Shown here: positions 24,877-34,223 of the stretch, in pieces
Position numbering within the stretch: position 1 is the stretch's first letter
How the letters are laid out: each line of letters begins with the position of its first letter
NCBI RefSeq assembly: GCF_009363115.1
Contig: NZ_CP045298.1
Coordinates: forward strand, 2,532,001-2,596,000
Source: Paenibacillus brasilensis
GTDB taxonomy: Bacteria; Bacillota; Bacilli; Paenibacillales; Paenibacillaceae
Reading direction: 5' to 3'
DNA length: 64,000 nt
Translations under genes and position numbers: made by a program
The notes under the pieces: generated by a model
What the model was told of the DNA's origin: nothing
The model's input: only the letters and a program-made list of their open reading frames with translations
The model's database searches: none

Positions 24877-27800
24877 TCATCCTGCCCAATCGCGCCGCAG
24901 CGTGAAGAGTTCTTTTAGTGCATCTGTCGACAGCTCGGTAATCCAGCCCTCGGTGCTGGAAATAATTTGGTCGCTAAGCTGCTGCTTGCTCTCCAGCATT
25001 TCATCAATGCGTTCCTCCAGCGTGCCCAGCGAGATGAATTTGTGTACCTGTACATCCTTCGTCTGTCCCATCCGGTAGGCGCGGTCTGTGGCCTGATTTT
25101 CAACAGCCGGATTCCACCAGCGGTCGAAGTGAAAGACGTGATTGGCCGCTGTCAGATTCAGCCCCACACCGCCAGCCTTGAGTGACAAAATAAATACAGA
25201 CGGCTGCTCTTCAGGGGGGAGCGTGTAAGATTGGAATTGCTCAATCATCCGGTCGCGCGCGGTTTTGGACGTGCTGCCGTTCAGATAGAGCACCGGCTCT
25301 TGCAATTCTTGAGCGAATACCTGCTGGAGCATCCGTCCCATGCCAATATATTGTGTGAAAATCAGGCAGCGCTCACCTTCCGCCCGCAGCTCCTTAACCA
25401 TGGACAGAATACGCTCAAGCTTGGATGAACGGCTGATAAGCACTTCAAGCTCGGACGGGCTATACCCGGGAGCAGCGACATTCAGAGCTGCTTCCTTGGT
25501 CAAAAGGACAGGGTGATCACAAAGCTGCTTTAGCTGGGTAAGAGCGGATAAAATAGCTCCTTTTCGCTCAATGCCTTCCAGCTTCTGCATCCGTTCCATC
25601 AGCTCTTTGACAATCTGGTCATAGAGCGCTCCCTGCTCGGAGGTGAGGTGAATGTAGGTTTTCATCTCATTTTTGTCAGGCAAATCAAGCTGTATCGCCG
25701 GGTCCTTTTTCTTGCGCCGCAGCATGAAGGGCTGAACCAGCTTTTGCAAATCTATCGTTCGCTGCTCGTTATGTTCTTTCTCAATAGCATTCATGAACCG
25801 ATTGCTAAAGGCGCGTGAGCTGCCCAGATAACCGGGATTGATAAAATCATAAATAGACCACAGCTCAGACAGCCGATTCTCAATAGGTGTCCCGGTCAGT
25901 GCTATACGATGACGTGCAGGAAAGCTGCGAACGGCTGTGGATTGCTTGGTTTGGGCATTTTTAATATTTTGCGCTTCATCCAGGCAAATCGAATCCCAGG
26001 TCATGCCTTGGAGCAGCTCTTGATCGAGGGTTGCAGTCGCAAAGGAAGTCAAGACGACATCGGCTTGCCGGGCTTCCTCGCGGAACAATTCCCCCTGATC
26101 CCGCTTGCTTCCATAGTGCAGCAGGACCTTCAAGGAGGGGGCGAATCGGCTAAGCTCCTTCTGCCAGTTGCCCAGTACCGAAGTCGGGCAAATCAGTAGA
26201 GAACTGGAGCGGACGCCTGTCTCCGCGGCCATCTCCTGTAGATGAAGCAAATAGGCGATAAATTGCACCGTTTTGCCAAGCCCCATGTCATCTGCCAAGC
26301 AGGCGCCCAGTCCAAAGCGCCGCAAAAAGGCAAGCCACGCGTAGCCGTCCCGCTGATAGGTCCGCAGCTCGGCTTGCAGTCCGTCCGGCACGTCCAGTGC
26401 AGGCCATTCCGACTGCCGTCCAAGCTGGTTGATCAGCTTCAGCAGATGCGCGTTCAGCTCGACCTCCAGCCGGAAGCGCGCCGCGTCCTCTGGCTGCTCG
26501 CCTGAGGCGTCGCCTTCAGGCTCATCGGCATTGCCGAGCAGGTGCAGCTGCAGGATGTCCTGAAAGGACAGGCCCTGAGAGCTGTCGATCCCGGCCATCG
26601 CCCGGCGGATCTGCGCGAGCAGCGCGGGGTCGAGCGCGATCCATTGCCCCCGGAAGCGCACCAAGCGCTCGTTGCGGGCCACCAGCTCGGCGAACTCAGA
26701 CTCGCTTAGATCGGCATCGCCAATGGCAACCCGCCAGTCGAACTGCACAATCGAGTCCAGTCCGAACAGCGAGCTGCCCTTGGCGCCCGGTCCCGCGCCT
26801 TCGCCTGGGCGAACCTTGGCCCGCAGCTTCGGCTTCTTGCGGGTGGCTGCCTCCCACCAAGCCGGCAGCAGCACCTGCCAGCCGCCCTCCAGCAGGCGCT
26901 GGCTGTCGGTCGTCAGGAATTGCCACGCCGCTTCATCGGTGAGCGGGTGATCCAGCACGTCCTGACGGCTGCCGGCACGCTGCCCGGCAGGCAAAATGGC
27001 GGTCAAGCGTTCCAGCCATCCGGCTGAGCGCTCACGGACGTGCGCCGTCCACGCATCGGGCCATGAGCCGGCTGCGTACCCATCGTGGGCAAGCTGTACA
27101 GGCACCAGCAGCGTCGTGTCCTGCTTGTCCTGCAACACAAGCTTGAGCTGCCAGGACGATTCGTCGTCCTCGGGTGCCGGCTCCAGCAGTTGCAGAAGCG
27201 GCCGAAATGGCGCGGTATCAGCTTTCCAGCCGATGGCAATCAGCCATGCCCGTGCATCCAGACCTGCAGCCACCGAGCGGCTGGGGGCAAAGAGGATGGG
27301 ATACTCTCTTCGCAAGTCGGCGGCTTCTGCTTCGGTGTCGTACCAGCGCTGGAACACGGCAGCCGAGAACGCCGCTGCCACTCCTTCGCGCTCGTCTTTT
27401 TCCAAGCTGCTGAGAAGCTGGGCAAGCTCTGTTAGCTGGGCGCTCTCCGGCGTTAACTCGGATGCCGGAGCCTCTGGTGAATCCAGCGTTCCCAGTGCTC
27501 CCAGTGCTCCCAGTGCTCCCAGTGCTCCCAGTGCTCCCAGTGCTTCTGCATCCCAAATCCATTGCAGCTTTCCTGCCTGGAATGCTGTGAAGCTGGGGAC
27601 GTAGGCCTTCGCCTCAATGCAATGGGCGAGTAGAGGGATGGACCGGAGCCAAGGGGCATGGACCTCATCCCAGATCCATTCGATATGCTCCAGCAGCTCG
27701 CGTTTTTCCAGAAAATGGATCACTTGCTCGGAGGGAAGGACGATAATATCATTGCCCTGAACGTGCTGCACCTCCAACTCGGTACCATAAAAGGAAGCCT

Positions 27801-27936
27801 CATGCCAAGCAAACAAACGCTGCTTTAGGATTTGGCCGGAAATGCTATAGTTCATGGAAGAATCGCCATAGATCAGCGCGTCTCCATAAGCAGTTAATCG
27901 GATGTGTACCGTGATCGTTTCGGTATATTGGCTCAT
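24877..27936 (-). CDS. SNF2-family DEAD/DEAH-box helicase (RapA/HepA-like)
   Basis: 1019 residues. The N-terminal ~480 residues include a SNF2 helicase-associated domain and a low-complexity linker. The two RecA-like lobes follow: ADDMGLGKT (Walker A, near residue 550), CLDEAQNIKN (DEAQ box, near residue 650), LTGTPIENRLSELWSIYDF (motif III), and in the second lobe SLKAGGVGLNLTAANHVFHFDRWWNPAVENQATDRAYRMGQ (motifs V and VI). These are ATP-driven DNA translocases that remodel protein-DNA complexes. Its ATG overlaps the stop of the SWIM-protein gene (ATGA), so the two are translationally coupled. Within the N-terminal part is an ALG tandem repeat encoded at 27491-27544. Confidence 0.93.
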   Translation of the reverse strand: MSQYTETITVHIRLTAYGDALIYGDSSMNYSISGQILKQRLFAWHEASFYGTELEVQHVQGNDIIVLPSEQVIHFLEKRELLEHIEWIWDEVHAPWLRSIPLLAHCIEAKAYVPSFTAFQAGKLQWIWDAEALGALGALGALGALGALGTLDSPEAPASELTPESAQLTELAQLLSSLEKDEREGVAAAFSAAVFQRWYDTEAEAADLRREYPILFAPSRSVAAGLDARAWLIAIGWKADTAPFRPLLQLLEPAPEDDESSWQLKLVLQDKQDTTLLVPVQLAHDGYAAGSWPDAWTAHVRERSAGWLERLTAILPAGQRAGSRQDVLDHPLTDEAAWQFLTTDSQRLLEGGWQVLLPAWWEAATRKKPKLRAKVRPGEGAGPGAKGSSLFGLDSIVQFDWRVAIGDADLSESEFAELVARNERLVRFRGQWIALDPALLAQIRRAMAGIDSSQGLSFQDILQLHLLGNADEPEGDASGEQPEDAARFRLEVELNAHLLKLINQLGRQSEWPALDVPDGLQAELRTYQRDGYAWLAFLRRFGLGACLADDMGLGKTVQFIAYLLHLQEMAAETGVRSSSLLICPTSVLGNWQKELSRFAPSLKVLLHYGSKRDQGELFREEARQADVVLTSFATATLDQELLQGMTWDSICLDEAQNIKNAQTKQSTAVRSFPARHRIALTGTPIENRLSELWSIYDFINPGYLGSSRAFSNRFMNAIEKEHNEQRTIDLQKLVQPFMLRRKKKDPAIQLDLPDKNEMKTYIHLTSEQGALYDQIVKELMERMQKLEGIERKGAILSALTQLKQLCDHPVLLTKEAALNVAAPGYSPSELEVLISRSSKLERILSMVKELRAEGERCLIFTQYIGMGRMLQQVFAQELQEPVLYLNGSTSKTARDRMIEQFQSYTLPPEEQPSVFILSLKAGGVGLNLTAANHVFHFDRWWNPAVENQATDRAYRMGQTKDVQVHKFISLGTLEERIDEMLESKQQLSDQIISSTEGWITELSTDALKELFTLRRDWAG
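27491..27544. repeat. Six tandem copies of a 9-bp unit inside the SNF2 gene
   Basis: CCCAGTGCT is repeated six times without error. Read on the minus strand it encodes six Ala-Leu-Gly units. Because the unit is 9 bases, copy-number change would lengthen or shorten the linker without breaking the frame. Confidence 0.9.
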
Positions 27937-29588
27937 GATAACAATTTCCCTTTCCGCAATTCCTCCTGCAGCGCCCGAAGGCGGCTATGACGACTGGTGA
28001 AGCTGGTGAAAAACAGCTCCCAGCGCGACTCTTGCTTTATTTTCTTGTATAGCTTGGACAGTCGCTTCAATAGCTTGACTGCTGCTTTATAGCTGACCCT
28101 GTTTTTTTCCAGCACATATCGTTCTACCGCTTGATGGTAGTAGGGCAGCAGCAGCTCTGGCGCGTTTTTTTCAATGGGCTGCAAAACGCTTACGCGAAAA
28201 CTCAACGGCTCGCTGCGTATGCTCAGTTGATAGTCGATCCATTGCCGCCATTTTTCATGGGCAAGCAGTGTCTCTTCATACATTCCCCCGGCAAAAGGGA
28301 GCATGCCAACCAGTGTGTCCCACATTTCCGGTTCGGCTTCCGGAAGGTGCTGCAAGACCAGATTCCAATTCTGCATATAATCTTGCAAATGATCGTCCCG
28401 ATGGCTATGAAGCAAGGGGCCGATATGCCGCAGTCCATCCTTGAGCCGAGACCAGTCTTGGACTTCACGGAGCGCGTGTAAGAATAAAAGCAACTGGTTC
28501 GAAGAGATTTTCAATGGAAAAGCCTGTTCAGCCTCTTGGAGCATCGTCCAGGCCGCAGCATCCTGTGACTGGTATACGTGCATCCAGCTTTGGGCCAACA
28601 TCCAGGGAAGTCGTGCCAAATTTGTACCCAGCTTCTCTTCAGCCGCCTGTAGATGCTCCAATTCCTCTGCATATATGTCGGAGTTTGGCCGTTCAGGGCG
28701 CATCCAGCGTAGCCAAAACCAATAATAGGCGTCAGAAAAATAAGTACCATTACGCGATTCTGTCAGCATTTTTTGGCGTAAGTAGGCCAAGGTCTCTGCC
28801 ATACGGGCTTCTTGCTTGGGTTCGCCGGTTAGTGCAAGAGGGCTCTCAAAATCACGCTCGATCGCTTCTTTTAGCTCATCTGCGGCGATTTGCGTGTAAT
28901 ACCCCATATAGGAATGGGTGGGGTAGCCCGCCATTGGGGATTGAGGCACCAGCTTTTCCAGCACACACAGATGAGCGTGCAGTTCATATAACTGCTGCAT
29001 GTAGGGTGAAAGCGGCGGCTTCACGGCATAGATTGAGGCTAGGGCGCTTTGAACATATTGAGAATTCTGTGTATTCACAGGGTTGAGTGCGATGCACTGA
29101 TCGAACAGATCATGCCACTCTGAAATGGGCATGTCCGGCATCAGGCTGGCTGTTTTACTGATTACGTTCCTGGTTGCTTCCTTGCGATCGGGTGACAGGC
29201 TTGACCGGGAAGGCGATGTGGTGCGTGTGCCTGCTTGTGCAGCCAACCGGGTAAAGCCTGCTGAACGGGCGTTCACCAACGCATGTACGGAACGATCCTG
29301 CTCATTCGTGTAATTCAGCAGTACGGCGATCATATGCTTGCAGTTGGTATGAACCGGGCACGTGCATCTGCTGGCAGCAAAAGCGCTCAAGTGGAGATCC
29401 ACTTCGTAGAGCTCGCTTCCATCTACGACAGCTGCGATATGATCAGCATCAGGCATCACGAATTCTTTAACCCTTCCTTGCTTAAAATATTGAAAGCCTC
29501 GTTTGATCGTTACATCATTAAAATGGTCAGCTACGTTCTGGATAAGCTGCTGCCACTGTATATCATCCATAAGATAGGTTGGTTTCAT
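27933..29588 (-). CDS. SWIM zinc-finger protein
   Basis: About 551 residues. The frame is open from an ATG at 29624, but GGAG at ~29600 favours the ATG at 29588 (10-base spacing) or the one at 29594. A SWIM finger of form CxCx(n)CxH is clear near residues 75-87: CTCPVHTNCKHM. The rest is mainly helical, with no other recognised domain. SWIM domains are predicted DNA- or protein-binding modules, and bacterial SWIM proteins are often encoded directly before SNF2 helicases. Here the coupling is by a 4-base overlap, so a joint complex is the natural inference. Its cellular job is not established. Confidence 0.88.
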   Translation of the reverse strand: MKPTYLMDDIQWQQLIQNVADHFNDVTIKRGFQYFKQGRVKEFVMPDADHIAAVVDGSELYEVDLHLSAFAASRCTCPVHTNCKHMIAVLLNYTNEQDRSVHALVNARSAGFTRLAAQAGTRTTSPSRSSLSPDRKEATRNVISKTASLMPDMPISEWHDLFDQCIALNPVNTQNSQYVQSALASIYAVKPPLSPYMQQLYELHAHLCVLEKLVPQSPMAGYPTHSYMGYYTQIAADELKEAIERDFESPLALTGEPKQEARMAETLAYLRQKMLTESRNGTYFSDAYYWFWLRWMRPERPNSDIYAEELEHLQAAEEKLGTNLARLPWMLAQSWMHVYQSQDAAAWTMLQEAEQAFPLKISSNQLLLFLHALREVQDWSRLKDGLRHIGPLLHSHRDDHLQDYMQNWNLVLQHLPEAEPEMWDTLVGMLPFAGGMYEETLLAHEKWRQWIDYQLSIRSEPLSFRVSVLQPIEKNAPELLLPYYHQAVERYVLEKNRVSYKAAVKLLKRLSKLYKKIKQESRWELFFTSFTSRHSRLRALQEELRKGKLLS

Positions 29589-29742
29589 ATGCATTAGTCT
29601 CCTGGGAGAGAAATAGTTGTTCATGGTAGCTTAACTCTTCCATTATAACAGTTACGAATGTAGATTTACTCACGGCATTGTTTAATTTCGCAACTGCTTG
29701 GATGAATTTCCAAACAGCCAAGAAAAATAACCACCGGGTAAA

Positions 29743-29816
29743 GTAAAAAGCCCCTTACGCTGCAACGTAAGAAGGCTTGAGCCATCAGCAGGGTTGGGGA
29801 GAAATCCCCTTCCTGC
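29743..29816 (-). terminator. Double hairpin terminator after pgmB
   Basis: Read on the minus strand, a hairpin with GCAGG / CCTGC and GGGG / CCCC arms (29788-29816) is followed by a second with AAGCC-CTTACG / CGTAAG-GGCTT arms and then a T-rich tract. Both lie downstream of the pgmB stop. Confidence 0.7.
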
Positions 29817-29849
29817 ACCCTATCATCTTATGCTTATCTTATCCTCTTT

Positions 29850-30509
29850 TTAATCCCTGAAAAAATAATCCTCCAACATCCTCAAAGACAGCTCGGCGGT
29901 AGTAGCCACCACGATATCGGCACCCTGCATTTGCGAGGGCGTTCCTACGCCGACCGCGAACATTCCGGCACCCTTGATTGCCTGAATGCCTGCCTGTGCG
30001 TCCTCTATGCCGATACAGTCCGCAGGCTGAACGCCCAGATTGGCTGCTCCGGTGAGGAAGATTTCCGGGTCCGGCTTGCCATGCCGGATGGCGGTAACAT
30101 CCACAACACTGTCAAAATAGCGCGTCAACTCCAGCCGTTCCAGAATAAACGCTGCATTTTTGCTGGCAGAGGCCAGCGCTATGCCGATCCGCGCGTCCTG
30201 AAGCTCTGCCAGAAGCGCTTTAATGCCTGGAAGAACGTCCGCGGGAGTTAAAGCCGAGATGAGCCGCTGGTACTCGGTATTTTTTTGTGTGGCCAGTTCT
30301 CGCCTGCCTTCGTCTGAATAAGCATCGGACAGATTGCCGCGCGCCAGTATTTTGTCGAGCGATTCCGTGCGGCTAATCCCTTTTAGCTGCTCATTAAATT
30401 CCCGATCAAAAGGAATGTCTAACGCCGCCGCCAAGCTTCCCCATGCCTGAAAATGATATTCGGCGGTATCTGTAATCACGCCATCCAAGTCAAAAATCAC
30501 TGCCTTCAT
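29850..30509 (-). CDS. pgmB: Beta-phosphoglucomutase
   Basis: 219 residues, HAD superfamily. Motif 1 is VIFDLDGVITDTAEYHFQAW, with nucleophile Asp8 and acid/base Asp10; the cap loop has GISRTESLDKIL; motif II SASKN and the GKPDPEIFL / GIEDAQAGIQAIKGAGM segments follow. It converts beta-glucose 1-phosphate to glucose 6-phosphate. The substrate comes from the phosphorylase encoded 25 bases upstream. AGGGGG lies 7 bases before the ATG. It is the second gene of a minus-strand pair under the LacI-type operator at 32891. Confidence 0.95.
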   Translation of the reverse strand: MKAVIFDLDGVITDTAEYHFQAWGSLAAALDIPFDREFNEQLKGISRTESLDKILARGNLSDAYSDEGRRELATQKNTEYQRLISALTPADVLPGIKALLAELQDARIGIALASASKNAAFILERLELTRYFDSVVDVTAIRHGKPDPEIFLTGAANLGVQPADCIGIEDAQAGIQAIKGAGMFAVGVGTPSQMQGADIVVATTAELSLRMLEDYFFRD

Positions 30510-30533
30510 TTGCTTTCCCCCTGTCTGCCCGGA

Positions 30534-32816
30534 TTATGAAACACTGTTCGTCATTAACGGCTGCCCATTGGTTATGTGTGTCGGCTGTCCATATAGCTCC
30601 AGCGTCAGGGGTTCTCCGTCCAACAATGTAATGATGACTTCATTTTCCTGTACGAGAACACTTAGCAAGCGACCGCGATAATTGATTTTGAACGTATATT
30701 TGCTCCAGCCCTGTGGCAGGAAAGGGGAAAAGCTTAGTGTTTCACGATGCGTTCTCATTCCGGCAAAGCCCTGCACAATCGCCAGCCAGCTCCCAGTCAT
30801 GGAGGTGATATGAAGTCCATCCTCGGTATCGTTATTATAGTTATCGAGGTCCAGACGTGCCGTACGTTTATACATCTCGACCGCTTTTTCCTCCATTTTA
30901 AGCTCGGCGGCCAGCACAGCATGAATGGATGGTGACAGACTGGATTCATGGACGGTCATTGGCTCGTAAAATGCAAAATTGCGCGCCTTTTCCTCCAGTG
31001 TGAACTGGTCGCCAAAGAAGTACAGTCCTTGCAGCACATCTGCCTGCTTAATGAAGCAGGAACGCAGGATTTTATCCCATGACCATTTCTGATTGAGTGG
31101 CAGATTGCTTGGATCAAGGGAAGATACAGGCCGCAAATCCTTATCCATAAAGGTATCGTGCTGTACGAAAATCCCCCGTTCCTCATCATAGGGATAATAC
31201 ATACGGTCGATGATATCCTGCCAATGCCCAAGCTCATCTTCTGCAACAGCCAGATGCTTCTGCTTCTCTGCCGAAATCTGCGGCAAGACGGATAACGTAT
31301 ATTTTAGAACCCATGCAGCCAGCGTATTGGTATACCAGTTGTTATTGACATTATTTTCATATTCGTTCGGCCCGGTAACCCCGTGGATCATATACTGCTG
31401 CCGGCTTTTGGAAAAATGAACCCGGTCAGCCCAGAAGCGGCTAATTTCGACCAGTACATCTATACCGTATTGGTGAAGATAGGACGAGTCGCCCGTATAA
31501 TTCGTGTAATTGTAAATGGCATAGGCAATGGCCCCGTTACGGTGAATTTCCTCGAAGGTAATTTCCCATTCGTTATGGCATTCCACACCCGTAAAGGTGA
31601 CCATGGGATACAATGCACCCCGGAGCCCTTGCTGGGCTGCGTTATGCTTTGCGCCATCCAGTTGATGATAGCGGTACAGCAGCAGATTTCGGGTCACACC
31701 GGGATCGGCAAGCGCCAGGTACATAGGTACGGCGTATGCTTCCGTGTCCCAATAGGTAGCACCGCCATATTTTTCACCCGTAAAGCCCTTTGGTCCGATA
31801 TTCAGACGTGAATCTTCACCGTAGTACGTAGAGAATAGCTGGAAAATGTTGAAGCGTATTCCTTGCTGAGCCTCTGCATCTCCCTCGATTTCAACATCTG
31901 CTTTATCCCAACGTTTATCCCAAGCTGCGATATGCTCTTGCTTGAGTGCTGCGTAGCCCTTGTTCACAGCTTCCACGGCGATGCGTTCAGCTTGTGGGAT
32001 CAGTGCGTCCTTCTCCATGTCTCGTGAGGTGGTAACAGCCACGATCTTTTGCAGCTGGATGCTGTCACCGGGAGCGACGATATATTGATAGTGCCATGCC
32101 GCATACAAAAAGCCCTCCTCTGTCGTTTGCAGTTCCTGTCCCTCGGTCACAATGCCCATGGTAGCGTTTACGGTAAAGCGCGGAACGCCAAAGGGATTGT
32201 CTATCGTTGTTGTGGAGAGGCTGATGAATTCCTCTTGAACCTCGCGCGCCTCCTCCAGCCAGAAAACCTCACCATAGTTGGTGTCTTCATTTTTTGTATT
32301 GCCGTCCAGATAGGGGACAAGCTCAATCGTTAGAGGTTGTTCACTTATATTCGTTGCTTGGTAATCAATCAGGCATAGCTCGCGAGTGGTAATGCTTAAA
32401 AAACGCTCTATAGTGATACGCACCTGACCGTTCACGGTACAGGCCCGCCGCAGGATACCCTGCTTCATATCCAGCTCCTGCACAAAATCACTGACGTGCG
32501 CGGTAAATAAATCTACCTCCTGCTGGTCCACGATCAGACCGATGCCGATAAAATTCATCGCATTGATGACCTTGCCAAAATATTCAGGGTAGCCATTTTT
32601 CCACCATCCGACCTTGGTCTTGTCGGGGAACCAGACACCAGAGATGTAAGTCCCCTGATGATGATCACCTGAATAAGCCTCTTCAAAATTGCCGCGCATG
32701 CCCATGTATCCGTTGCCTATGGACGTTATGCTTTCCTGTAATCGCATGTGTGTGGTATGTAGAGTGCGGGTTGTCAGTTTCCAGTTATCTACGTCAAATA
32801 ATCGGTTATAAACCAT
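30534..32816 (-). CDS. GH65 maltose or maltose-6'-phosphate phosphorylase
   Basis: 760 residues, full GH65 length. The N-terminal beta-sandwich (residues 1-~265) is followed by the (alpha/alpha)6 barrel. [17 protein letters not shown] contains the general acid Glu485, matching Glu487 of Lactobacillus brevis maltose phosphorylase. [16 protein letters not shown] and [13 protein letters not shown] are further family motifs. The enzyme splits maltose by inverting phosphorolysis to glucose and beta-glucose 1-phosphate. A maltose-type PTS permease, divergently encoded and sharing the operator, would deliver maltose 6'-phosphate. The biological substrate may therefore be the phosphorylated sugar, as for MapP of Enterococcus faecalis. 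That assignment is inferred from context; phosphate-binding residues cannot be judged by eye. Confidence 0.9.
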   Translation of the reverse strand: MVYNRLFDVDNWKLTTRTLHTTHMRLQESITSIGNGYMGMRGNFEEAYSGDHHQGTYISGVWFPDKTKVGWWKNGYPEYFGKVINAMNFIGIGLIVDQQEVDLFTAHVSDFVQELDMKQGILRRACTVNGQVRITIERFLSITTRELCLIDYQATNISEQPLTIELVPYLDGNTKNEDTNYGEVFWLEEAREVQEEFISLSTTTIDNPFGVPRFTVNATMGIVTEGQELQTTEEGFLYAAWHYQYIVAPGDSIQLQKIVAVTTSRDMEKDALIPQAERIAVEAVNKGYAALKQEHIAAWDKRWDKADVEIEGDAEAQQGIRFNIFQLFSTYYGEDSRLNIGPKGFTGEKYGGATYWDTEAYAVPMYLALADPGVTRNLLLYRYHQLDGAKHNAAQQGLRGALYPMVTFTGVECHNEWEITFEEIHRNGAIAYAIYNYTNYTGDSSYLHQYGIDVLVEISRFWADRVHFSKSRQQYMIHGVTGPNEYENNVNNNWYTNTLAAWVLKYTLSVLPQISAEKQKHLAVAEDELGHWQDIIDRMYYPYDEERGIFVQHDTFMDKDLRPVSSLDPSNLPLNQKWSWDKILRSCFIKQADVLQGLYFFGDQFTLEEKARNFAFYEPMTVHESSLSPSIHAVLAAELKMEEKAVEMYKRTARLDLDNYNNDTEDGLHITSMTGSWLAIVQGFAGMRTHRETLSFSPFLPQGWSKYTFKINYRGRLLSVLVQENEVIITLLDGEPLTLELYGQPTHITNGQPLMTNSVS

Positions 32817-32880
32817 GATTGCGTACCCCTCTCGGAAAATGAGATCGTTGCTTTAACGAAACCAATATATGAGCGAGTTC

Positions 32881-32910
32881 AGTATATAGTGCAACCGTTT
32901 GCCCTGTCAA
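32881..32910 (-). promoter_or_regulatory. Promoter with LacI-type operator for the phosphorylase-pgmB unit
   Basis: On the minus strand TTGACA (32905-32910) and TATACT (32881-32886) are 18 bases apart. The palindrome GCAACCGTTTGC (32891-32902), of form GCAAnCGnTTGC with a central CG, lies inside the spacer, where a repressor would block RNA polymerase. Confidence 0.75.
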
Positions 32911-32913
32911 CGC

Positions 32914-32954
32914 AAAAAAAAGCTGATTTTATGGATGTCCATAAAATCAGCTTT
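32914..32954 (-). terminator. Strong terminator after the LacI regulator gene
   Basis: A 17-bp perfect inverted repeat (32919-32935 with 32938-32954) and an 8-base T run on the minus strand, starting 4 bases past the stop codon. Confidence 0.92.
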
Positions 32955-32957
32955 GGT

Positions 32958-33980
32958 TCATTCCTCGGAGGATGACAGTGCGCGGCAGGATTCGCGTTCT
33001 ACAATTCGATGGGGAACGATAATGTGTTTGGTCAATTCCTTGGGGTCTTCGATTTTCTCGATCAGGTTTTTGGCAGCCTGATAACCCAAAGTGAAGATGT
33101 CAATATCCACTGAAGTAAGCGAGGGGCTCATCAGCTCAGCCAGCATCAAATTATTAAAGCTCACCATGGATAGCTGCTCCGGCATGGATACGCCGAGCTG
33201 AGAAAGCATTTTCTGTACTGCCATGGCTACCAGGTCGTCGTTCACGATCATGGCGGTGGGCGGCGGCGAAACCTGCAATAATGCCTGCACATCCTCCAGA
33301 CTAAAGGGCTCCCTAACCACATATTCGTCCGGTAGAGGCAAGCCGGCCTCTCGCAGCGCATCCTGATAGCCTCGGAGTCTTTCGATATTTACGATACGCT
33401 CATGATCTCCGCCAACATAGGCGATGTGCCGATGATTCAGCCCAGTCAAATAAGTGACTACATCCTTGGCAGCCTGGTAATTATCATTGTCTACATGGGT
33501 GGTTTCACTGACAAATTGCTGAGGCTTGCCGATGACGGTATAAGGTATTTTTTCTTTATGAAAATACTCCACGATGCTATCTTCTTGCTTGGAGTACAGG
33601 ACAATGTAGCCGTCAACGCGTCCTGTCCGCGTCATCAGCTTTACGCGGGATAGCAATTCATCGCTTGTTTTCCCAGTGACAATCGACAGTGTATAGTTGT
33701 GCTCATTTACCCATTCGCTGATACCGCGAAGGCTCTCCGGAAAGAACGGATTTTGAAAGATCGCCACATCCGATTCAGGCATAATAATGCCAATCGACTG
33801 TGTGACACGATTTGCCAGGCTTTGGGCTGAATAATTGGGCTCATAGCCAAGCGCCTTCATTTCCCTGCGGACACGTGCCTTGGTGGCCTCGCTGATTTTT
33901 GGGCTGTCTTGAATGACACGGGATACGGTGGAAGTAGCAACATTGGCACGCTTTGCGACATCTTTGATGGTTACTGCCAT
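32958..33980 (-). CDS. LacI family transcriptional regulator (MalR-like)
   Basis: 340 residues. The N-terminal helix-turn-helix and hinge read TIKDVAKRANVATSTVSRVIQDSPKISEATKARV and LGYEPNYSAQSLANR. The remainder is a periplasmic-binding-protein-like effector domain (SIGIIMPES, DGYIVLYS, RHIAYVGGD, SLTSVDIDIFTLG). AAAGGAG lies 9 bases before the ATG. It sits between the GH65-pgmB unit and the divergent PTS gene, and the same operator palindrome occurs in both flanking promoters, so it is the likely local repressor for maltose use. The inducer may be maltose or maltose 6'-phosphate. Confidence 0.93.
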   Translation of the reverse strand: MAVTIKDVAKRANVATSTVSRVIQDSPKISEATKARVRREMKALGYEPNYSAQSLANRVTQSIGIIMPESDVAIFQNPFFPESLRGISEWVNEHNYTLSIVTGKTSDELLSRVKLMTRTGRVDGYIVLYSKQEDSIVEYFHKEKIPYTVIGKPQQFVSETTHVDNDNYQAAKDVVTYLTGLNHRHIAYVGGDHERIVNIERLRGYQDALREAGLPLPDEYVVREPFSLEDVQALLQVSPPPTAMIVNDDLVAMAVQKMLSQLGVSMPEQLSMVSFNNLMLAELMSPSLTSVDIDIFTLGYQAAKNLIEKIEDPKELTKHIIVPHRIVERESCRALSSSEE

Positions 33981-34115
33981 CGTCTTCGTCTCCTTTTGCT
34001 ATCTCAAGCAGGAAATATTATGTTCTATCATACGATATTGCTCGAAAATCAACAAATTCGCGACTTTTTCCGAGTAACATGTCGCCATTAGCGAAGATAT
34101 TTACAAATTAGGGTA

Positions 34116-34162
34116 TTGCCAATAGAAAGCGATATCATTATAATAATCGTGCAACCGATTGC
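34116..34162 (+). promoter_or_regulatory. Promoter with LacI-type operator for the PTS gene
   Basis: TTGCCA (34116-34121), a 17-base spacer and a perfect TATAAT (34139-34144). The palindrome GCAACCGATTGC (34151-34162) covers the expected transcription start. It has the same GCAAnCGnTTGC form as the site at 32891. Confidence 0.8.
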
Positions 34163-34223
34163 ATAATGTATATAGGGTACGAACAACGCTGTACATACTA
34201 TAAGGGATGGAGATTGAAGGAGC

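Noticed and set aside
27491..27544. Short tandem repeats considered as a CRISPR-like array
   Set aside because: Units are 9 bases with no spacers and lie in frame within a gene; they are a coding microsatellite.
26996..27604. 202-codon plus-strand open frame with Ser-Ala-Pro repeats
   Set aside because: It is the antisense of the SNF2 helicase; the repeats are the reverse reading of the 9-bp Ala-Leu-Gly repeat in the GC-rich linker.
29743..29816. Paired hairpins considered as a riboswitch
   Set aside because: They lie downstream of pgmB on its strand and end in a T-rich tract, so termination explains them; no conserved aptamer text was seen.
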